From an uncultured bacterium (GTDB lineage: Bacteria > Actinomycetota > Coriobacteriia > Coriobacteriales > Coriobacteriaceae), in the NCBI GenBank assembly GCA_905216075.1, contig CAJMSO010000124.1:1-5888 (forward strand): 5,888 bases of DNA, written 5' to 3'. This document shows positions 5,876 to 5,888 of the stretch, piece by piece (the first letter of the stretch is position 1; the number at the start of each line of letters is the position of its first letter). The position numbers and the translations under genes were made by a program. The notes beneath the pieces are model-generated. The model saw nothing but the letters and a program-made list of their open reading frames with translations. It did no database searches and was not told where the DNA came from.

Positions 5876-5888
5876 CCACTTAATGTGG
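5876..5888. other. Start of a hairpin cut by the window edge
   Basis: CCAC (5876-5879) pairs with GTGG (5885-5888) across a TTAAT loop, and the window ends exactly at the base of this 4-bp stem. The preceding bases, GCACGAGCCGAAGG (5862-5875), would extend the stem if the sequence beyond the edge is complementary. It could be a terminator, a repeat unit or part of a structured RNA; what lies outside the window decides this. Confidence 0.4.

Overview
The window is an ordinary-looking stretch of a high-GC bacterial chromosome. The high GC content, gene style, YitT-type transporter and GC-rich spacer hairpins suggest an actinobacterium of the Coriobacteriia, probably close to Collinsella. That placement is a judgement from sequence style and has not been checked by search. 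No tRNA, rRNA, CRISPR array, transposase, phage or toxin-antitoxin gene is visible.

Layout from left to right: (1) bases 1-854, the 3' part of a YitT/DUF2179 integral membrane protein on the + strand whose start lies outside the window. (2) 855-1004, a 150-bp spacer with a possible promoter and a small inverted repeat. (3) 1005-2219, a + strand membrane protein with an N-terminal four-cysteine zinc ribbon, a multi-pass membrane core and a Pro/Glu-rich acidic tail; its function is unknown. (4) 2278-2313, a strong GC-rich hairpin between two converging genes, probably a shared terminator. (5) 2350-3813, a - strand M20D-type metallo-amidohydrolase with all expected metal ligands and an unusual charged helical C-terminal extension. 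(6) 3814-3981, a divergent promoter region with a good sigma-70-like promoter for the M20D gene. (7) 3982-5619, a + strand YtcJ-like amidohydrolase (amidohydrolase family 3). (8) 5620-5888, a non-coding tail with a 67-bp imperfect palindrome and, at the very edge, the start of another hairpin.

The two divergently transcribed hydrolases both belong to families that cut amide bonds of N-acylated compounds and lack signal peptides. They may form a small cytoplasmic module for salvaging N-acyl or N-formyl amino compounds, but the shared spacer is the only local evidence. The YitT and zinc-ribbon genes look like independent units. I see no convincing new multi-gene system. The item most worth following up is the palindrome at 5638-5704: its two imperfect positions become G-U pairs only when it is read as RNA from the - strand.
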